45,062 nucleotides of DNA from Deltaproteobacteria bacterium (GCA_029262315.1 JAJCZP010000035.1:1-45062), one strand, 5' to 3'. Shown: positions 1 to 9,279, counted from the stretch's first letter. Numbers and translations are program-made. The notes: a model not told the origin generated them from the sequence alone.

Positions 1-1998
1 CGTCTCACCGAGGAGCGCACGACGCACGAGCGACAGCTCGCCGAGCTCAGTGCCGACATCGATCGTCGTCAGGCCGTGCTCGCGCGGGAGCACGACGAGG
101 GGTTGGAGCGCGTCCGTGCCGCAGAGAGTCGCGCCATCGAGCTCGACGGCGGTCTTCGGAAGCTCCGCGATGAGGTCGAGCGTCTCCATGACGAGCGCGC
201 CAAGGTGGTGGCGGCTGTCGATGATCCGAACGCCGAGCCCGCCACCGTGTTGAAGGCGCTGCGCGAGCAGGTTGTCGGGCTCGAGGGCGAACTCAAGGCT
301 GCGCAGGCCGAGCGCAATGCGCTTGCGGCCGAGGCCGAGGGCGAGGTCGAGAGCAGCGCCGCGCTGTTGGCGACGGCTCAAGAGCAGGCCAGCGCCGCGG
401 TGTCAGAGTTGAAGACCGCCTTGGCGGCACGCGAGGCGACGCTGTCGGAGCGCGAGCGCGCGATGGCGGCGTTGGACGAGACTGCGGCACGCGCCCGGCA
501 AGCAACGGCCGAGGCGCAAGAGGTCGTGCAGCGGCAGACAGCGGAGATCGAGCGGGTACACAGCGAGCTCAGTGGTGCCCAGAGCGTGCATGCCGAGACG
601 TTGTCGCGCGTTGCGGCGGCGACTGGGCGAGCCGAGGCGCTCGAGGGCGAGCTCATGGCCGTGCGTACCGAGGTCGGCCGTCTCCGCGACGAGCGCGAGC
701 AAGTGCTTGCGGCTGTCGACGATGCCGAGACTGAACCGGCGACCGTCATTCGGGCACTCCGGCAGCGCGTCGGCGAGTTCGAGAACGCCAACAGTAAGCT
801 CGAGGCCGAGCGTGCGGCGCTCGAGCGTCGGATGGAGGCCGAGGCCCAGAGATATCAGCAGGAGCTGACCAGCACGCAGGGGGAAGTCGCGGAGCACCAG
901 CGACAGGTGCAGCGCGAGTTCGAGGAAGCCCGCGCGACCATCGTTCGTCTCGAGACCGAGGCCGCCGAACGCGTTGCGCTCGACGAGCGTCTGGTCGTGG
1001 TCGAACGCGAGCGTGCCGAGGCCGAACGCGATCGGCGTGCGCACATGGCGCGCGTGAGCGAGCTCGAGCGGGACCTCACCCGCAGCGAAGCGTTGCTCGA
1101 GAACGCGCGCGAACAGCTCGATACCGCCAACGTGGTGGCGCGTGAAGCCGCGGCGCCGACCGCCGCGTCGGAGCCCGGTAGTCGGCCGCGTACGCCGTCG
1201 TATACGCCGACACGGGTGCAGGTCTTGGAGCCGCCGCCGGCAGTGTCGATGGCGCCGCGCACCCATCGGGTGATCGAAGCGAATCCGGCACTGCGCGAGC
1301 AGATCGCGTTTGCACTCGCGAGCGAGCTGCCCAAGCCGCCGCATGGCGGGACGCTCGTGGCAAATCTGATGGGGGCGATACCCGATGGGCTGGCCGAGCT
1401 CGACGAGGCCGCCCGCGCGGGGACGCTCGTGCTGGCGTACGCGGCCGATGGGAGCGGACGCAGCCGCGTGCTTGGACCGCTACGCTGTTTTGCCGAACCG
1501 CCGTTGCCGGCGGAGGTCGTGGCGGCACTCGAACGCGCCTCGGGGCCGCGGCGGGTGATTACGTTGTCCGACGACGTCGATGCGCTCATTCCCACCAAGG
1601 CCGCGCTGACCGATGCCGGGCACTCTGTGTCGATGGCGTGCGATCCGAAGCAAGCACTCGACATTCTCGCGATGTTTACCCCCGATGTCGTGCTCGCGGA
1701 TCTTCGCACGTCGCCCGAAGCGGCCGCGGATTTTCTCGACGCGCTGCCGATCGAGTCTGGCCTCGTACACATGATGCTCGTGCACGGAGATCCCTCCGGG
1801 GCCGTCTTGAAGCGTGTGCTCGGCCGATTGCTGCGCTCGGCGACGCTCGCACCTGGCGACATCGTGTCCGCCTGTCGGCACGCCATCAAGGGGCCATCGG
1901 CCCCGGCTAAGAAGGCGCCCGTGGCGCGTCAACGGCGCGCACCCGAGCCCCCGAAGCCGGCCCGTAAGGCCGGGCGTCGGTTCATCGGGCGCGGCTGA
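1..1998 (+). CDS. Long coiled-coil protein with C-terminal receiver-like domain (5' end outside window)
   Basis: The frame is open from base 1, so the true start lies upstream; a GTG at 76 is only an internal candidate. About 665 codons are visible. Roughly the first 400 residues are Glu/Arg/Ala-rich heptad coiled coil. A motif recurs twice in it (near codons 70-95 and 230-255): an L..EV.RL.DER run followed by VDD..(A/T)EPATV..ALR. A Pro/Thr-rich linker follows, then a globular segment. The last ~120 residues resemble a response-regulator receiver: SDDVDAL at the beta1 acidic-pocket position and DVVLADL where the phosphoacceptor Asp would sit. No clear conserved Thr/Ser-Lys pair can be seen, so it may be a pseudo-receiver. 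The tail is basic (KK, RQRR, RKAGRR). Receiver/coiled-coil fusions such as FrzS and AglZ are known in myxobacterial polarity systems; any such role here is inference. It converges on the sulfatase gene 10 bp away. Confidence 0.75.
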   Translation, partial: RLTEERTTHERQLAELSADIDRRQAVLAREHDEGLERVRAAESRAIELDGGLRKLRDEVERLHDERAKVVAAVDDPNAEPATVLKALREQVVGLEGELKAAQAERNALAAEAEGEVESSAALLATAQEQASAAVSELKTALAAREATLSERERAMAALDETAARARQATAEAQEVVQRQTAEIERVHSELSGAQSVHAETLSRVAAATGRAEALEGELMAVRTEVGRLRDEREQVLAAVDDAETEPATVIRALRQRVGEFENANSKLEAERAALERRMEAEAQRYQQELTSTQGEVAEHQRQVQREFEEARATIVRLETEAAERVALDERLVVVERERAEAERDRRAHMARVSELERDLTRSEALLENAREQLDTANVVAREAAAPTAASEPGSRPRTPSYTPTRVQVLEPPPAVSMAPRTHRVIEANPALREQIAFALASELPKPPHGGTLVANLMGAIPDGLAELDEAARAGTLVLAYAADGSGRSRVLGPLRCFAEPPLPAEVVAALERASGPRRVITLSDDVDALIPTKAALTDAGHSVSMACDPKQALDILAMFTPDVVLADLRTSPEAAADFLDALPIESGLVHMMLVHGDPSGAVLKRVLGRLLRSATLAPGDIVSACRHAIKGPSAPAKKAPVARQRRAPEPPKPARKAGRRFIGRG

Positions 1999-2007
1999 GC
2001 GCCGCGC
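1989..2007. terminator. GC-rich hairpin between convergent genes
   Basis: GCGCGGC, a 5-nt loop (TGAGC, which contains part of the stop codon of the left gene) and GCCGCGC form a perfect 7-bp stem in the 10-bp gap between two convergent genes. There is no T-tract on either side, so bidirectional terminator function is inference. Confidence 0.4.
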
Positions 2008-2008
2008 G

Positions 2009-4048
2009 TCACTCGAGATAGCCGAGGGCCCGCATTTTCTCGACCAGCCGCGGGTCGAGCGCGTCTGGCGCCACGCCAGTGGTGGGCTGCGCGCTCTCAC
2101 GATGCGTGACGAGCGCCCCGACGAGATCAGCGCAGTCGGGTCCGGGCCGCGTTTCGCCGGGATCGTCGCTTCCATAGCAGCGGACCGACTCGTCGGCGAG
2201 ATCGAGAATCGCGGTATGCCCGGCGCGTCGGGCGGCCAGATGGCGGTACGGCTGGCCGCGGTCGAGCCGATCGACTTCGGCGAACAGGATGCGATCGTCG
2301 TCGGCGGCATCGCTGCGACCGCTCCGCAGTGCGGGCGCGAGGCTCTGGCCGCGATGCGTTGGGTCGGGCGCAAGGCCGGTCAACGCCAGCACCGTCGGCG
2401 CGATGTCGAGCAGGCTTGCCGGCGTCGCCAAGCGCGCGTTGGCGATGAGGCCCGGGGCCCAAACGATCATGGGGATGTGCAGTACTTCGCGGTGTAGGCT
2501 CCGTCCGTGCCCACGGTTGCCGTGTTCGCCGAATTCCTCGCCGTGATCGGAGGTGATGATGACGATCGAGCGATGGTCGAGGTCGAGGCGTCGGAGCGCT
2601 TCGAGCAGACGCCCAACCTGATGGTCGACGTGCCGCGTTTCACGATCGTAGGCCAGGGCCTCGGTCCCGAGGCGGCCAGGCTCACGCGGTGGGATCTCGC
2701 TGAAGAGCTCTTCGTAGTCGGTGGGTGGGGCATAGGGTGCGTGCACTTCGTAGGTGTGGACGAACAGGAAGAACGTGCGGTCGGCGTGCGCTTCGAGCCA
2801 CGCAATGGCGTCGCCAAACGTGCCCGCGGCCTCCCCACGGTACACGAAGTCGGGGCTACGTCGTTCGCCATAGGCGCTGAAGCCGCGGGCGAAGCCCGCG
2901 TTCGCCCACACGCCACCATCTTCGGTGAACGCACGCGTGAGATAGCCATCACGGCGCAAGCGCTCGGCGAGCAACTCGATGGTCCTGGCGGGGGCGGAGA
3001 CGAAGCCCTTCACCCCGTGCTCGCTCGGGTAGCGTGAGGTGAAGAGTGACATGTGCGAGCCGCTCGTCTCGGGCCACGGTGCCCACGCGTTGGTGAGGAC
3101 CGCGGACTCGGCAGCCAGCGCGTCGAGGACCGGCGTGGTGGGGCGATAGGATCCATAGACGCCGACACGATCGGCGCGAAGCGTGTCGAGGGAGATCAGG
3201 ATCACGTTTCGTCGTTCCGGGATTCGCGTGCCAGGCGCGACGATCGTTGGATCGCCCCACAGTGGTGTCAGGATCGCGGGCGTCGCGCCGGCCGCGCGGG
3301 CGCGGAAGGTGAACGCGATGTGCGTATCGGCGCGGGTCGCGAGCGGTACCGTTACGTCGCGCCACTGATGCGCGGCCGCCGTGCCGGGCTGCACCGTTGT
3401 CGACCACAGAATCTTCGTCTCGTCGTCCCGCGTGCCCTCGACCTCGAGTACGACCGCGCCGGCACCGGGCGCGCCGGCGGCATCGGTGAGGGCGTAGGCG
3501 AAGTGCAGCGTCGCCTCTCGGGGCACGACGACCGATGCGCTGCGCTCTTCGACCACGGGTGTCGTTGGAGGTCGCGTCAGTGACAGGGTGAGGACCGGGG
3601 CCGCACCTGGACCCCGTGCGTCGGGTGGGAGCCGAATCGTTGCGGTCGTGCCCGCGAGCTTGAGCCGTCGCGGGGTGATCCGCTCGACGCGCTTCCCACG
3701 TTGAAACACCCCGGTCGCGATCAGCGTTGTGCCGGGCATCCGCTGCACCATCGGTGGGAGCACGAAATCGAAGTCTGGACCTTGGTCCGCGGGGACGGGA
3801 AGCCGGAGCGTACGCTCGGCGGGCGAGCCGAGGATGGGTCGCGTCTCGTCGGCGAGCGTGTAGGTGCGCACCGGGGTGTCGTCCGCTGGTGTCGCCAGTC
3901 GCGTATGCTCGATCAGCGCCTGCGGGTCTTGCGGTGGCGTTTGCACTGGATCCTGCGCCACGTTTGGTGCGGCGTCTTGTGCGTCGGGCGCGCAGGCCGC
4001 CAGCATTGCGAGCGCGCCCGCCGCGCAGATCGAGGCTATTCGACCCAT
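2009..4048 (-). CDS. Sulfatase/alkaline-phosphatase-fold lipoprotein
   Basis: 679 aa. I chose the ATG at 4048 because it opens a lipoprotein signal peptide with a lipobox (ALAMLAAC, Cys about residue 19), so the protein is probably membrane-anchored in the periplasm. Residues ~25-290 are beta-rich and unrecognised. From ~295 the sulfatase/phosphoglycerol-transferase fold begins: NVILISLDTLRADRVG supplies the metal-binding Asp, and HG/DHGEEFGEHG and HIPMIVWAPG follow. At the nucleophile position the sequence is ETSGSHMSLFTSRYPSEHG, with no Cys/Ser-x-Pro-x-Arg formylglycine motif; the likely nucleophile is Thr, as in phosphoglycerol-transferase-type members. It is therefore probably not a classical FGly sulfatase. 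The start overlaps the 3' end of the SLC13 gene by 13 bp, suggesting co-transcription. Confidence 0.85.
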   Translation of the reverse strand: MGRIASICAAGALAMLAACAPDAQDAAPNVAQDPVQTPPQDPQALIEHTRLATPADDTPVRTYTLADETRPILGSPAERTLRLPVPADQGPDFDFVLPPMVQRMPGTTLIATGVFQRGKRVERITPRRLKLAGTTATIRLPPDARGPGAAPVLTLSLTRPPTTPVVEERSASVVVPREATLHFAYALTDAAGAPGAGAVVLEVEGTRDDETKILWSTTVQPGTAAAHQWRDVTVPLATRADTHIAFTFRARAAGATPAILTPLWGDPTIVAPGTRIPERRNVILISLDTLRADRVGVYGSYRPTTPVLDALAAESAVLTNAWAPWPETSGSHMSLFTSRYPSEHGVKGFVSAPARTIELLAERLRRDGYLTRAFTEDGGVWANAGFARGFSAYGERRSPDFVYRGEAAGTFGDAIAWLEAHADRTFFLFVHTYEVHAPYAPPTDYEELFSEIPPREPGRLGTEALAYDRETRHVDHQVGRLLEALRRLDLDHRSIVIITSDHGEEFGEHGNRGHGRSLHREVLHIPMIVWAPGLIANARLATPASLLDIAPTVLALTGLAPDPTHRGQSLAPALRSGRSDAADDDRILFAEVDRLDRGQPYRHLAARRAGHTAILDLADESVRCYGSDDPGETRPGPDCADLVGALVTHRESAQPTTGVAPDALDPRLVEKMRALGYLE

Positions 4049-5592
4049 GTGGGGACTCCAGAGGGTACGATCCCAACCGTGGGTATGGCGATGAGAAAGA
4101 AGATGATCATCACGACGACAATGCCGATCAGCTTCAGGCCGAGCCCGGCGCGGACCATCTGTGCCACGGTCAGTCGACCACTCGCAAAGACCATGGCGTT
4201 GGGCGCGGTGCCGCCCGGCATCATGAAGGTGAAGGACGCCGCGAGCGTTGCCGGTATCATGAGGAGTCGTGGATCGAGGTCCAGGCCGACGGCCGAGGCC
4301 GCGAGGATCGGCATCATGAGTGCCGTGACCGCGGAGTTCAAGGCGAACTCGGAGAGGGTCGCGGTGAGGACGACGACTGCGAGGATGACCAGCGGGAGCG
4401 GCAAGTCCCCGAGCCGTTCCAGGTAGCCGGCCGCCCAGGAGGCCAGTCCCGAGGCTTGGACACCGGCGGCGAGCGCGAAGCCACCGCCGAGGAGTATCAG
4501 CACGTGCCACGGGACGCGTTGCACCCAATCGTTGCCGAGCAGCGAGACGCCGGGTTGGCCCGACGGCAGCACGAACAGTATCGTCGCCATGGCCAGCGCG
4601 ACCACCGTGTCGTCGACCACGCCGGGGTTCGGCAGCAGGCGTGACCAGCCGGGAATCGTGGCGAAACCAAGATCGAGATTGGCGCGAAAGATCCACAGAA
4701 ACGCGGTGGTGCCGAAAACGGCGAGGACGCGGCGCTCGGCCGGTGTGATCGCGCCGAGGGCGTCGAGTGCCTCGCGCAGCACCGTCGCATCTTCGTCTCC
4801 GGACGCGTGCGGTACGTGAAAGGCCGTCCGTGTCAGATAGAGCCAGGTGATCGGGATCATCACCGCGACGATCGGGAGGCCGATGACCATCCACGAGCCG
4901 AACCCGACGGCGGGCGCCGTGGGGTAGAGTGTCTCGAGCGCGCCGGTGAAGATGACGTTCGGTGGCGTGCCGACGAGCGTGCCGACCCCGCCGATCGAGG
5001 CGGCGTAGGCGATGGCGATCATGAGCGCGGGGGCGATGCTCGTCTCGGTCTCGATGCCGCGTCGCTCGAAGTGCTGCAGCACCGCGACCGCGATGGGGAG
5101 CATCATCATCGTCGTGGCCGTATTCGACGCCCACATTGAGATCCCAGCCGTGGCAACCATGAACCCGAGGATGATCTGGCGGGGCGCGCCGCCGACGCGC
5201 GTCATGACGTGCAAGGCGATCCGCCGGTGGAGATTCCAACGCTCGACGGCCGAGGCGATTACCAGCCCACCGAAGAAGAAGAAATTGGTCTTGTCACCGT
5301 AGGCCGCGCAGGTGGCGCGCGTCGGGAGGATCTCGAGGAGAGGAAAGAGCACGACGGGGAGCAGGGCGGTGACCGCGATCGGCAGCGCTTCGGTCGTCCA
5401 CCATACCGCCATCCATAGAACGACGGCCACGGTGCGGTATCCGCTGGGCGTCATGCCTTCGGGAGCGGGGAGAGTGAGAATCCCGACCGCCAGGATCGGG
5501 CCGAGGGCGAGCCCGAGATGCCTGCGGCTGAGCGTCAACGAGCGCGCCAAGCCTGTGCCCGTAGCACGTGGGTCGCGCGCCGACCAGGCCAC
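4036..5592 (-). CDS. SLC13/DASS-family sodium-dependent carboxylate or sulfate transporter
   Basis: 518 aa, the usual size for the divalent anion:Na+ symporter family, with about 11 hydrophobic segments spread over the whole length. Both halves carry the family's helical-hairpin signatures: SNTATTMMMLPIA near residue 155 (SNT motif, substrate/Na+ site) and GGTAPNAMVFASG near residue 470. It should import dicarboxylates or sulfate across the inner membrane. Being upstream of and overlapping a sulfatase-fold gene makes sulfate or a related anion a reasonable guess, but this is inference. It sits 24 bp downstream of the rhomboid gene on the same strand, so rhomboid, transporter and sulfatase-fold protein may form one operon. 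Confidence 0.9.
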   Translation of the reverse strand: MAWSARDPRATGTGLARSLTLSRRHLGLALGPILAVGILTLPAPEGMTPSGYRTVAVVLWMAVWWTTEALPIAVTALLPVVLFPLLEILPTRATCAAYGDKTNFFFFGGLVIASAVERWNLHRRIALHVMTRVGGAPRQIILGFMVATAGISMWASNTATTMMMLPIAVAVLQHFERRGIETETSIAPALMIAIAYAASIGGVGTLVGTPPNVIFTGALETLYPTAPAVGFGSWMVIGLPIVAVMIPITWLYLTRTAFHVPHASGDEDATVLREALDALGAITPAERRVLAVFGTTAFLWIFRANLDLGFATIPGWSRLLPNPGVVDDTVVALAMATILFVLPSGQPGVSLLGNDWVQRVPWHVLILLGGGFALAAGVQASGLASWAAGYLERLGDLPLPLVILAVVVLTATLSEFALNSAVTALMMPILAASAVGLDLDPRLLMIPATLAASFTFMMPGGTAPNAMVFASGRLTVAQMVRAGLGLKLIGIVVVMIIFFLIAIPTVGIVPSGVPTWVE

Positions 5593-5616
5593 TTCGGTGC
5601 CGCGCGTTCGGCCACG

Positions 5617-6537
5617 TCAGGACGCGCGCACGAGTGCGAGATAGGCGCCGACGACGAGCGTGAGGGCCGTGCCCGCGCAGGCGGCCGACAGGCCGCGATC
5701 GACGGCGGCTGGCGCGTGCCCAGGCGGCGGGAGCAGAAGTCCGATGCCGGCGCCAGCGACCAGGCCGCCGATGTGCGCCGCACTGTCCACGCCGGGGCCG
5801 GCGCCGACGGCGATCGCCAGATAGGCGAGCAGCGCGGCGACGACCTGCCACCCACGATAGCGCGCGCTGGTTTGGAAGCGGATGCGCTGACTGCCGAGCG
5901 CACCGAGGACACCGAGGATCGCCCCAGAGGCGCCCGCACTCACGATGTCCGGATCGGCCAAACGGTAGCTGAAGAAGTTGCCGAGCTTGCCGGCAACGAC
6001 GTACACGAACGCGAATCGAGGCGCGCCGAGCGCCGCGGCGAGCGCCGGGCCGAGGACGAGGAGTGTCAGGGTGTTGGCGAGCAAGTGGCGCGCGCCGATG
6101 TGGACGAACATGGCGGTCACCAGACGCCAGTATTCCCCGGTGCGGACGTGCGCTGGCCGCGACGCGCCGAAGTCGAGCAAGACCGTGCGCACCTCCGAGC
6201 CGCCGGCGCGTTCCTCGCCGACAAACACCAACACACAGGCCGCAACGATCACGAAGACGATCCACGCCTCCGGCCCGAACCAGCGGTCGGCTTCGGGGCG
6301 GGCAGGGGGGCGCGTTCGCGCTCGCGTTCGGTTCGCGGCCGCGGTGACCAGGCCTTCGGGGTACTCTTCGACAACGATCACCGATGCGCGGGCGAGCTCT
6401 GCGCGATTCACCAGGATATGGACGCCTCCCGCTGCCCGCGTGAGTTCGGTGGCGATCCCCTGTGAGGCGAGGAGCAGCGCGACTTCTTCGGCGAACGCCC
6501 TCGGGATCGGGGCCGCGAGCGGTCCGGGGTCGTTCAC
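5617..6537 (-). CDS. Rhomboid-family intramembrane serine protease
   Basis: About 306 aa from the GTG at 6537, chosen because the sequence upstream in frame is Arg-rich with no protein-like character; the start is uncertain. Residues ~1-95 form a soluble domain resembling a small alpha/beta DUF2007-like region (ALLLASQGIATEL..GGVHILV). Six to seven membrane segments follow. Active-site features are present: HLLANTL in the second helix, GASGAILGVLG with the catalytic Ser, and AAHIGGL with the catalytic His. The protease cleaves substrates inside the inner membrane. It is probably the first gene of the leftward run with the SLC13 and sulfatase-fold genes. Confidence 0.9.
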   Translation of the reverse strand: MNDPGPLAAPIPRAFAEEVALLLASQGIATELTRAAGGVHILVNRAELARASVIVVEEYPEGLVTAAANRTRARTRPPARPEADRWFGPEAWIVFVIVAACVLVFVGEERAGGSEVRTVLLDFGASRPAHVRTGEYWRLVTAMFVHIGARHLLANTLTLLVLGPALAAALGAPRFAFVYVVAGKLGNFFSYRLADPDIVSAGASGAILGVLGALGSQRIRFQTSARYRGWQVVAALLAYLAIAVGAGPGVDSAAHIGGLVAGAGIGLLLPPPGHAPAAVDRGLSAACAGTALTLVVGAYLALVRAS

Positions 6538-6684
6538 CGCTGGCCTGCCCCGCCCGCGGGCTCTTCGTCGCGCACGCCCCACCGCAAACGCCTGCGCATT
6601 CGCGTAGTTCCGGCCTGTCCACTGGCGTATGCCATGCGAACATACGTGACAGAGGCGCTTGATGAGTGCTAGAGAAAAGGCCTC

Positions 6685-7047
6685 ATGACCAAGCGAGAGC
6701 TCGAAGGCCAGCTCCGCCGGGTCCATCCGCACCGGGCCCGGTCGCGTCGGCGGCGGCGGGCGATGGCCCCAGCCAGGCGCAAGATAGGAGCCGTTTTCGG
6801 CATCCTGTTCGGCCTGGGACTGGTGGTCCTCCTTGGGGCGGTGCAGATGATGACGCAAGATCCGGCGAGTATCGCCGGCGGCCAGGCGGCGGCATGGGGG
6901 CGCACCCACAAGAGCGTCGTGGGCAGTGGAAGGCACGCTCCGTCGCGCGTCTCGCTTTTTCCGAAGCGCAAGCGCGCGTACAACCCGCACTACGATCCGC
7001 GCTCCCGGCGTGCGCAGCAACGGCGGCGCGCCGTGCTCGGGCACTGA
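6685..7047 (+). CDS. Small basic membrane protein, hypothetical
   Basis: 120 aa from ATG 6685, preceded by a purine-rich AGAGAAAAGG stretch. The N-terminus is very Arg-rich, one hydrophobic helix lies at ~35-58 (AVFGILFGLGLVVLLGAV), and the C-terminal tail is Arg/Lys-rich (HYDPRSRRAQQRRR). It is transcribed divergently from the rhomboid gene. No family recognised. Length, an apparent ribosome-binding region and tight spacing to the next gene support it as real. Confidence 0.6.
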   Translation: MTKRELEGQLRRVHPHRARSRRRRRAMAPARRKIGAVFGILFGLGLVVLLGAVQMMTQDPASIAGGQAAAWGRTHKSVVGSGRHAPSRVSLFPKRKRAYNPHYDPRSRRAQQRRRAVLGH

Positions 7048-7072
7048 GCGCGTTCGCTCTCACGCAGCCAGC

Positions 7073-7849
7073 ATGACCGAAGCGCCAGGACGTTTGCGGA
7101 TCATCGCCCTCGTATGCGCCGTGGTGGGGGCGGTTGCTGCGACCGCTGACGCCGGTGGCGGCTTCGATCCCGCCATCCAGACGAGTGCGGCGGCTCGACG
7201 AGTCGACGTCGCCGGCATGAAGCTCGGCATGACCCCGGACCAGATCCGTGCCGCGATCTCGGCGCATGATCCGACATTGAAGATTCAGGTCGCGGAAAGC
7301 ACGATCGAGCTTGCCGACGGCACGCAGCGCTCGTTCGTGACCTCGGTAAGTGCCGAGCGTCGGGTTACCAACCCGGATTCCATCGACGTTTCGTTCAGCC
7401 AGCCCCCGCGCGATGCTCAGGCCGTGGGCATCATTCGTCGCCAGAGCTTCGAGGCTCGCGCCCGGCCTCCCTACAAGCCCATCCGCAAGGCGTTGCTCGA
7501 ACAGTACGGGCGCCCGTCTGACGAGGCGGTGCATGGCACGGTAGATGGCGCGGCTGTCGATCTCGAAGGGCAGGGCGGCGGCTTGAGGCTCGCGTGGCGT
7601 CTCGACAAGGACAAGACCGAGTGCGTGGAGTTGCGGCAGGCGCAGCGCGCGCCCCGTCCGAGTTCGTTGGGCGGGCGTAAACCGGCGGAGTGTTCGGCGC
7701 AGCTCGTAGTATGGATCGGCGTGTCCAAGGGCGTCGTGACCGCGGTGACGACGGCGCTCTCCGACCCCGCAGTTTCGGCGTTGGCGCGACTCGAGTACCA
7801 GGCCTTCCATCGCGCCCAGCGCGAGGAGCGCCAGCGTCGGCAGCGCTAG
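7073..7849 (+). CDS. Hypothetical exported protein
   Basis: 258 aa from ATG 7073, which opens a signal peptide (LRIIALVCAVVGAVAATADA). The open frame extends further 5' but into the preceding gene. The mature part begins with MKLGMTPDQIRAAISAHDP, the pattern of small periplasmic proteins in which a short helix-strand unit precedes an alpha/beta domain. There are two Cys pairs late in the sequence (ECVEL, ECSAQ). No enzyme motif can be seen. It lies 25 bp after the small membrane protein and is probably co-transcribed with it. Confidence 0.7.
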   Translation: MTEAPGRLRIIALVCAVVGAVAATADAGGGFDPAIQTSAAARRVDVAGMKLGMTPDQIRAAISAHDPTLKIQVAESTIELADGTQRSFVTSVSAERRVTNPDSIDVSFSQPPRDAQAVGIIRRQSFEARARPPYKPIRKALLEQYGRPSDEAVHGTVDGAAVDLEGQGGGLRLAWRLDKDKTECVELRQAQRAPRPSSLGGRKPAECSAQLVVWIGVSKGVVTAVTTALSDPAVSALARLEYQAFHRAQREERQRRQR

Positions 7850-7965
7850 CCAGTTCTGACGGTTTCGCGACATTGGTTGACGCTCGGCGAGCAGCGACCC
7901 CGGCGCGCGTCTGCGACAATGCGCTGGTTTCCATTGGTGCAGCCAAGCGTTGGGAGGGCGTACGC

Positions 7966-8793
7966 ATGCGAGAGGTGACCGTTCGGGAGTTGTGGACGTA
8001 TCCGGTGAAGGGGTGCCAAGGCGTTCCGGCCGAGGCCATTCAGATCACCAAGATGGGCATTCCGGGGGATCGCGACTTCGTCCTCTGGAAGGATGGCAAG
8101 CTGATCGATCAGAAAGAGACCCCGCAGGTTGCCGCGGTGGCCGCGGACTTCGAACCTGACCAGGGGGTCCTTCATTTTCGTCATGCGGAACATGGAACCT
8201 ATGAGCACGCCATTCGTCGCGACGGCGAGGTCCGCAGCGCGGCGTGGGTCCTGGACCAGTTCGAGACAGTCGATCAGGGCGACGCGGTTGCGGAGTGGTT
8301 GTCGACCGTGATGTGTACGGACGTGCGACTCGTGAGTGCAGGCGCTCCCTGGAGGATCAACTTTCCGATTCCGCAGATGGAGCGCGTCCACGATACGCCC
8401 AAGCAGCGTTTCTTCGCCGCCTCGCCGGTGTCGCTCGCCAACCAGACCTCGCTCGATGATCTGAACAAGCGCCTGGAGACCCCAGTGCCGATGGATCGTT
8501 TTCGTATGAACGTCGTCGTCGACGGCTTAGGTCCTTACGAGGAAGACGCGTTGGATGCGCTCAGCAACGATCGCGTGGAGTTGTTGCAGGTCACTCCGGC
8601 CGAGCGCTGTGTCATCATCACGACCGACCAGAAGACGGGCCAGCGACCGAAGAACGATCTCATGCAGGTCCTCGCGCAGTATCGGCGGAAGAAGAAAGAG
8701 GATCGGTTCGGCAGCGGTCTGATCTTCGGCAACTATATGACCGTCGGTCGCGAAGGCACGCTGCGCGTCGGCGATCGTCTCGTCGTTCGCTGA
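7966..8793 (+). CDS. MOSC-domain protein (YcbX/mARC type)
   Basis: 275 aa. ATG 7966 follows GGGAGGG at good spacing. The N-terminal beta-barrel MOSC_N domain starts with VRELWTYPVKGCQG, the MOSC domain proper occupies ~130-275. The segment AERCVIITTDQKTGQRP carries the conserved Cys used by MOSC proteins to bind the molybdenum cofactor or transfer sulfur, and FGSGLIFGNYM fits the family's C-terminal pattern. Known relatives reduce N-hydroxylated compounds using a redox partner or accept sulfur for Moco; no ferredoxin domain is fused here. Confidence 0.88.
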   Translation: MREVTVRELWTYPVKGCQGVPAEAIQITKMGIPGDRDFVLWKDGKLIDQKETPQVAAVAADFEPDQGVLHFRHAEHGTYEHAIRRDGEVRSAAWVLDQFETVDQGDAVAEWLSTVMCTDVRLVSAGAPWRINFPIPQMERVHDTPKQRFFAASPVSLANQTSLDDLNKRLETPVPMDRFRMNVVVDGLGPYEEDALDALSNDRVELLQVTPAERCVIITTDQKTGQRPKNDLMQVLAQYRRKKKEDRFGSGLIFGNYMTVGREGTLRVGDRLVVR

Positions 8794-8800
8794 CCGGTTG

Positions 8801-8840
8801 GCGCTGCTGGCCTCCGGTACTATACGGAGGACCGCAGCGC
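8801..8840 (+). terminator. Stem-loop downstream of the MOSC gene
   Basis: GCGCTGCTGGCCTCCG, a short loop, then CGGAGGACCGCAGCGC form a strong imperfect hairpin beginning 8 bp after the MOSC stop. It lacks a T-tract. It could be a terminator or the degenerate left boundary of the cassette block that begins just after it. Confidence 0.4.
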
Positions 8841-8901
8841 TCCGGGATCGGTGTTCAGAACGGCCGCCGGCAGTAGAGCGCCCATCCGTGAGGCGACGCA
8901 G

Positions 8902-9279
8902 GTGACGATCCAAGAGCTCGGGAGTCTGGGCGAGTTTGTCGCTGCCGTCGCGACCCTCGTCACACTCGTCTATCTTGCGCTACAGATCCGGGCGAATACG
9001 GCCGCGATCCGAGCGGACTCCCGTCGGGGATCCACCAGCCAGGGGATGCAATTTCAGGGTCTCATGGGTGGAGACAAAGACGCCGCGTCCGTGTTTCGCC
9101 GGGGGCTGGTGGAGCCCAGCGCGCTGGATCCCGATGAGTCGACTCAGTTCGAATTCCTTTTTTCAATGGTGGTGTCCCAAGCGGACAACGTTTTTTGCGA
9201 CTACCGCCGACGAGCGGACGTAGTGCTTCAGCGACACAGAGTCCCGCCATCGATGATCAACGAGTGGCCGTTGACGTAG
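8902..9279 (+). pseudogene. Family-1 membrane protein, 3'-truncated
   Basis: From GTG 8902 the product starts like all family-1 members in this window (VTIQELGSLGEFVAAVAT, one N-terminal membrane helix, then a QIRANT helix and an F.RGL..P..L.PDE motif). Similarity stops around base 9215, after NVFCDYRR. The expected C-terminal PGGR.WW part is absent, and the rest of the open frame (to 9279) is read from the antisense of an SDR gene fragment. It is a truncated copy, possibly still translated as a 125-aa chimera. Confidence 0.7.

Noticed and set aside
403-1344. Long minus-strand open frames opposite the coiled-coil gene
   Set aside because: They are mirrors of a highly biased GC-rich heptad-repeat gene; the translations are Arg/Pro/Ser-rich with no domain character.
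4049-5239. N-terminal extension of the sulfatase-fold gene up to 5239
   Set aside because: The extension is antisense-frame sequence of the SLC13 gene (low-complexity Arg/His), and the lipoprotein signal peptide starts at 4048.
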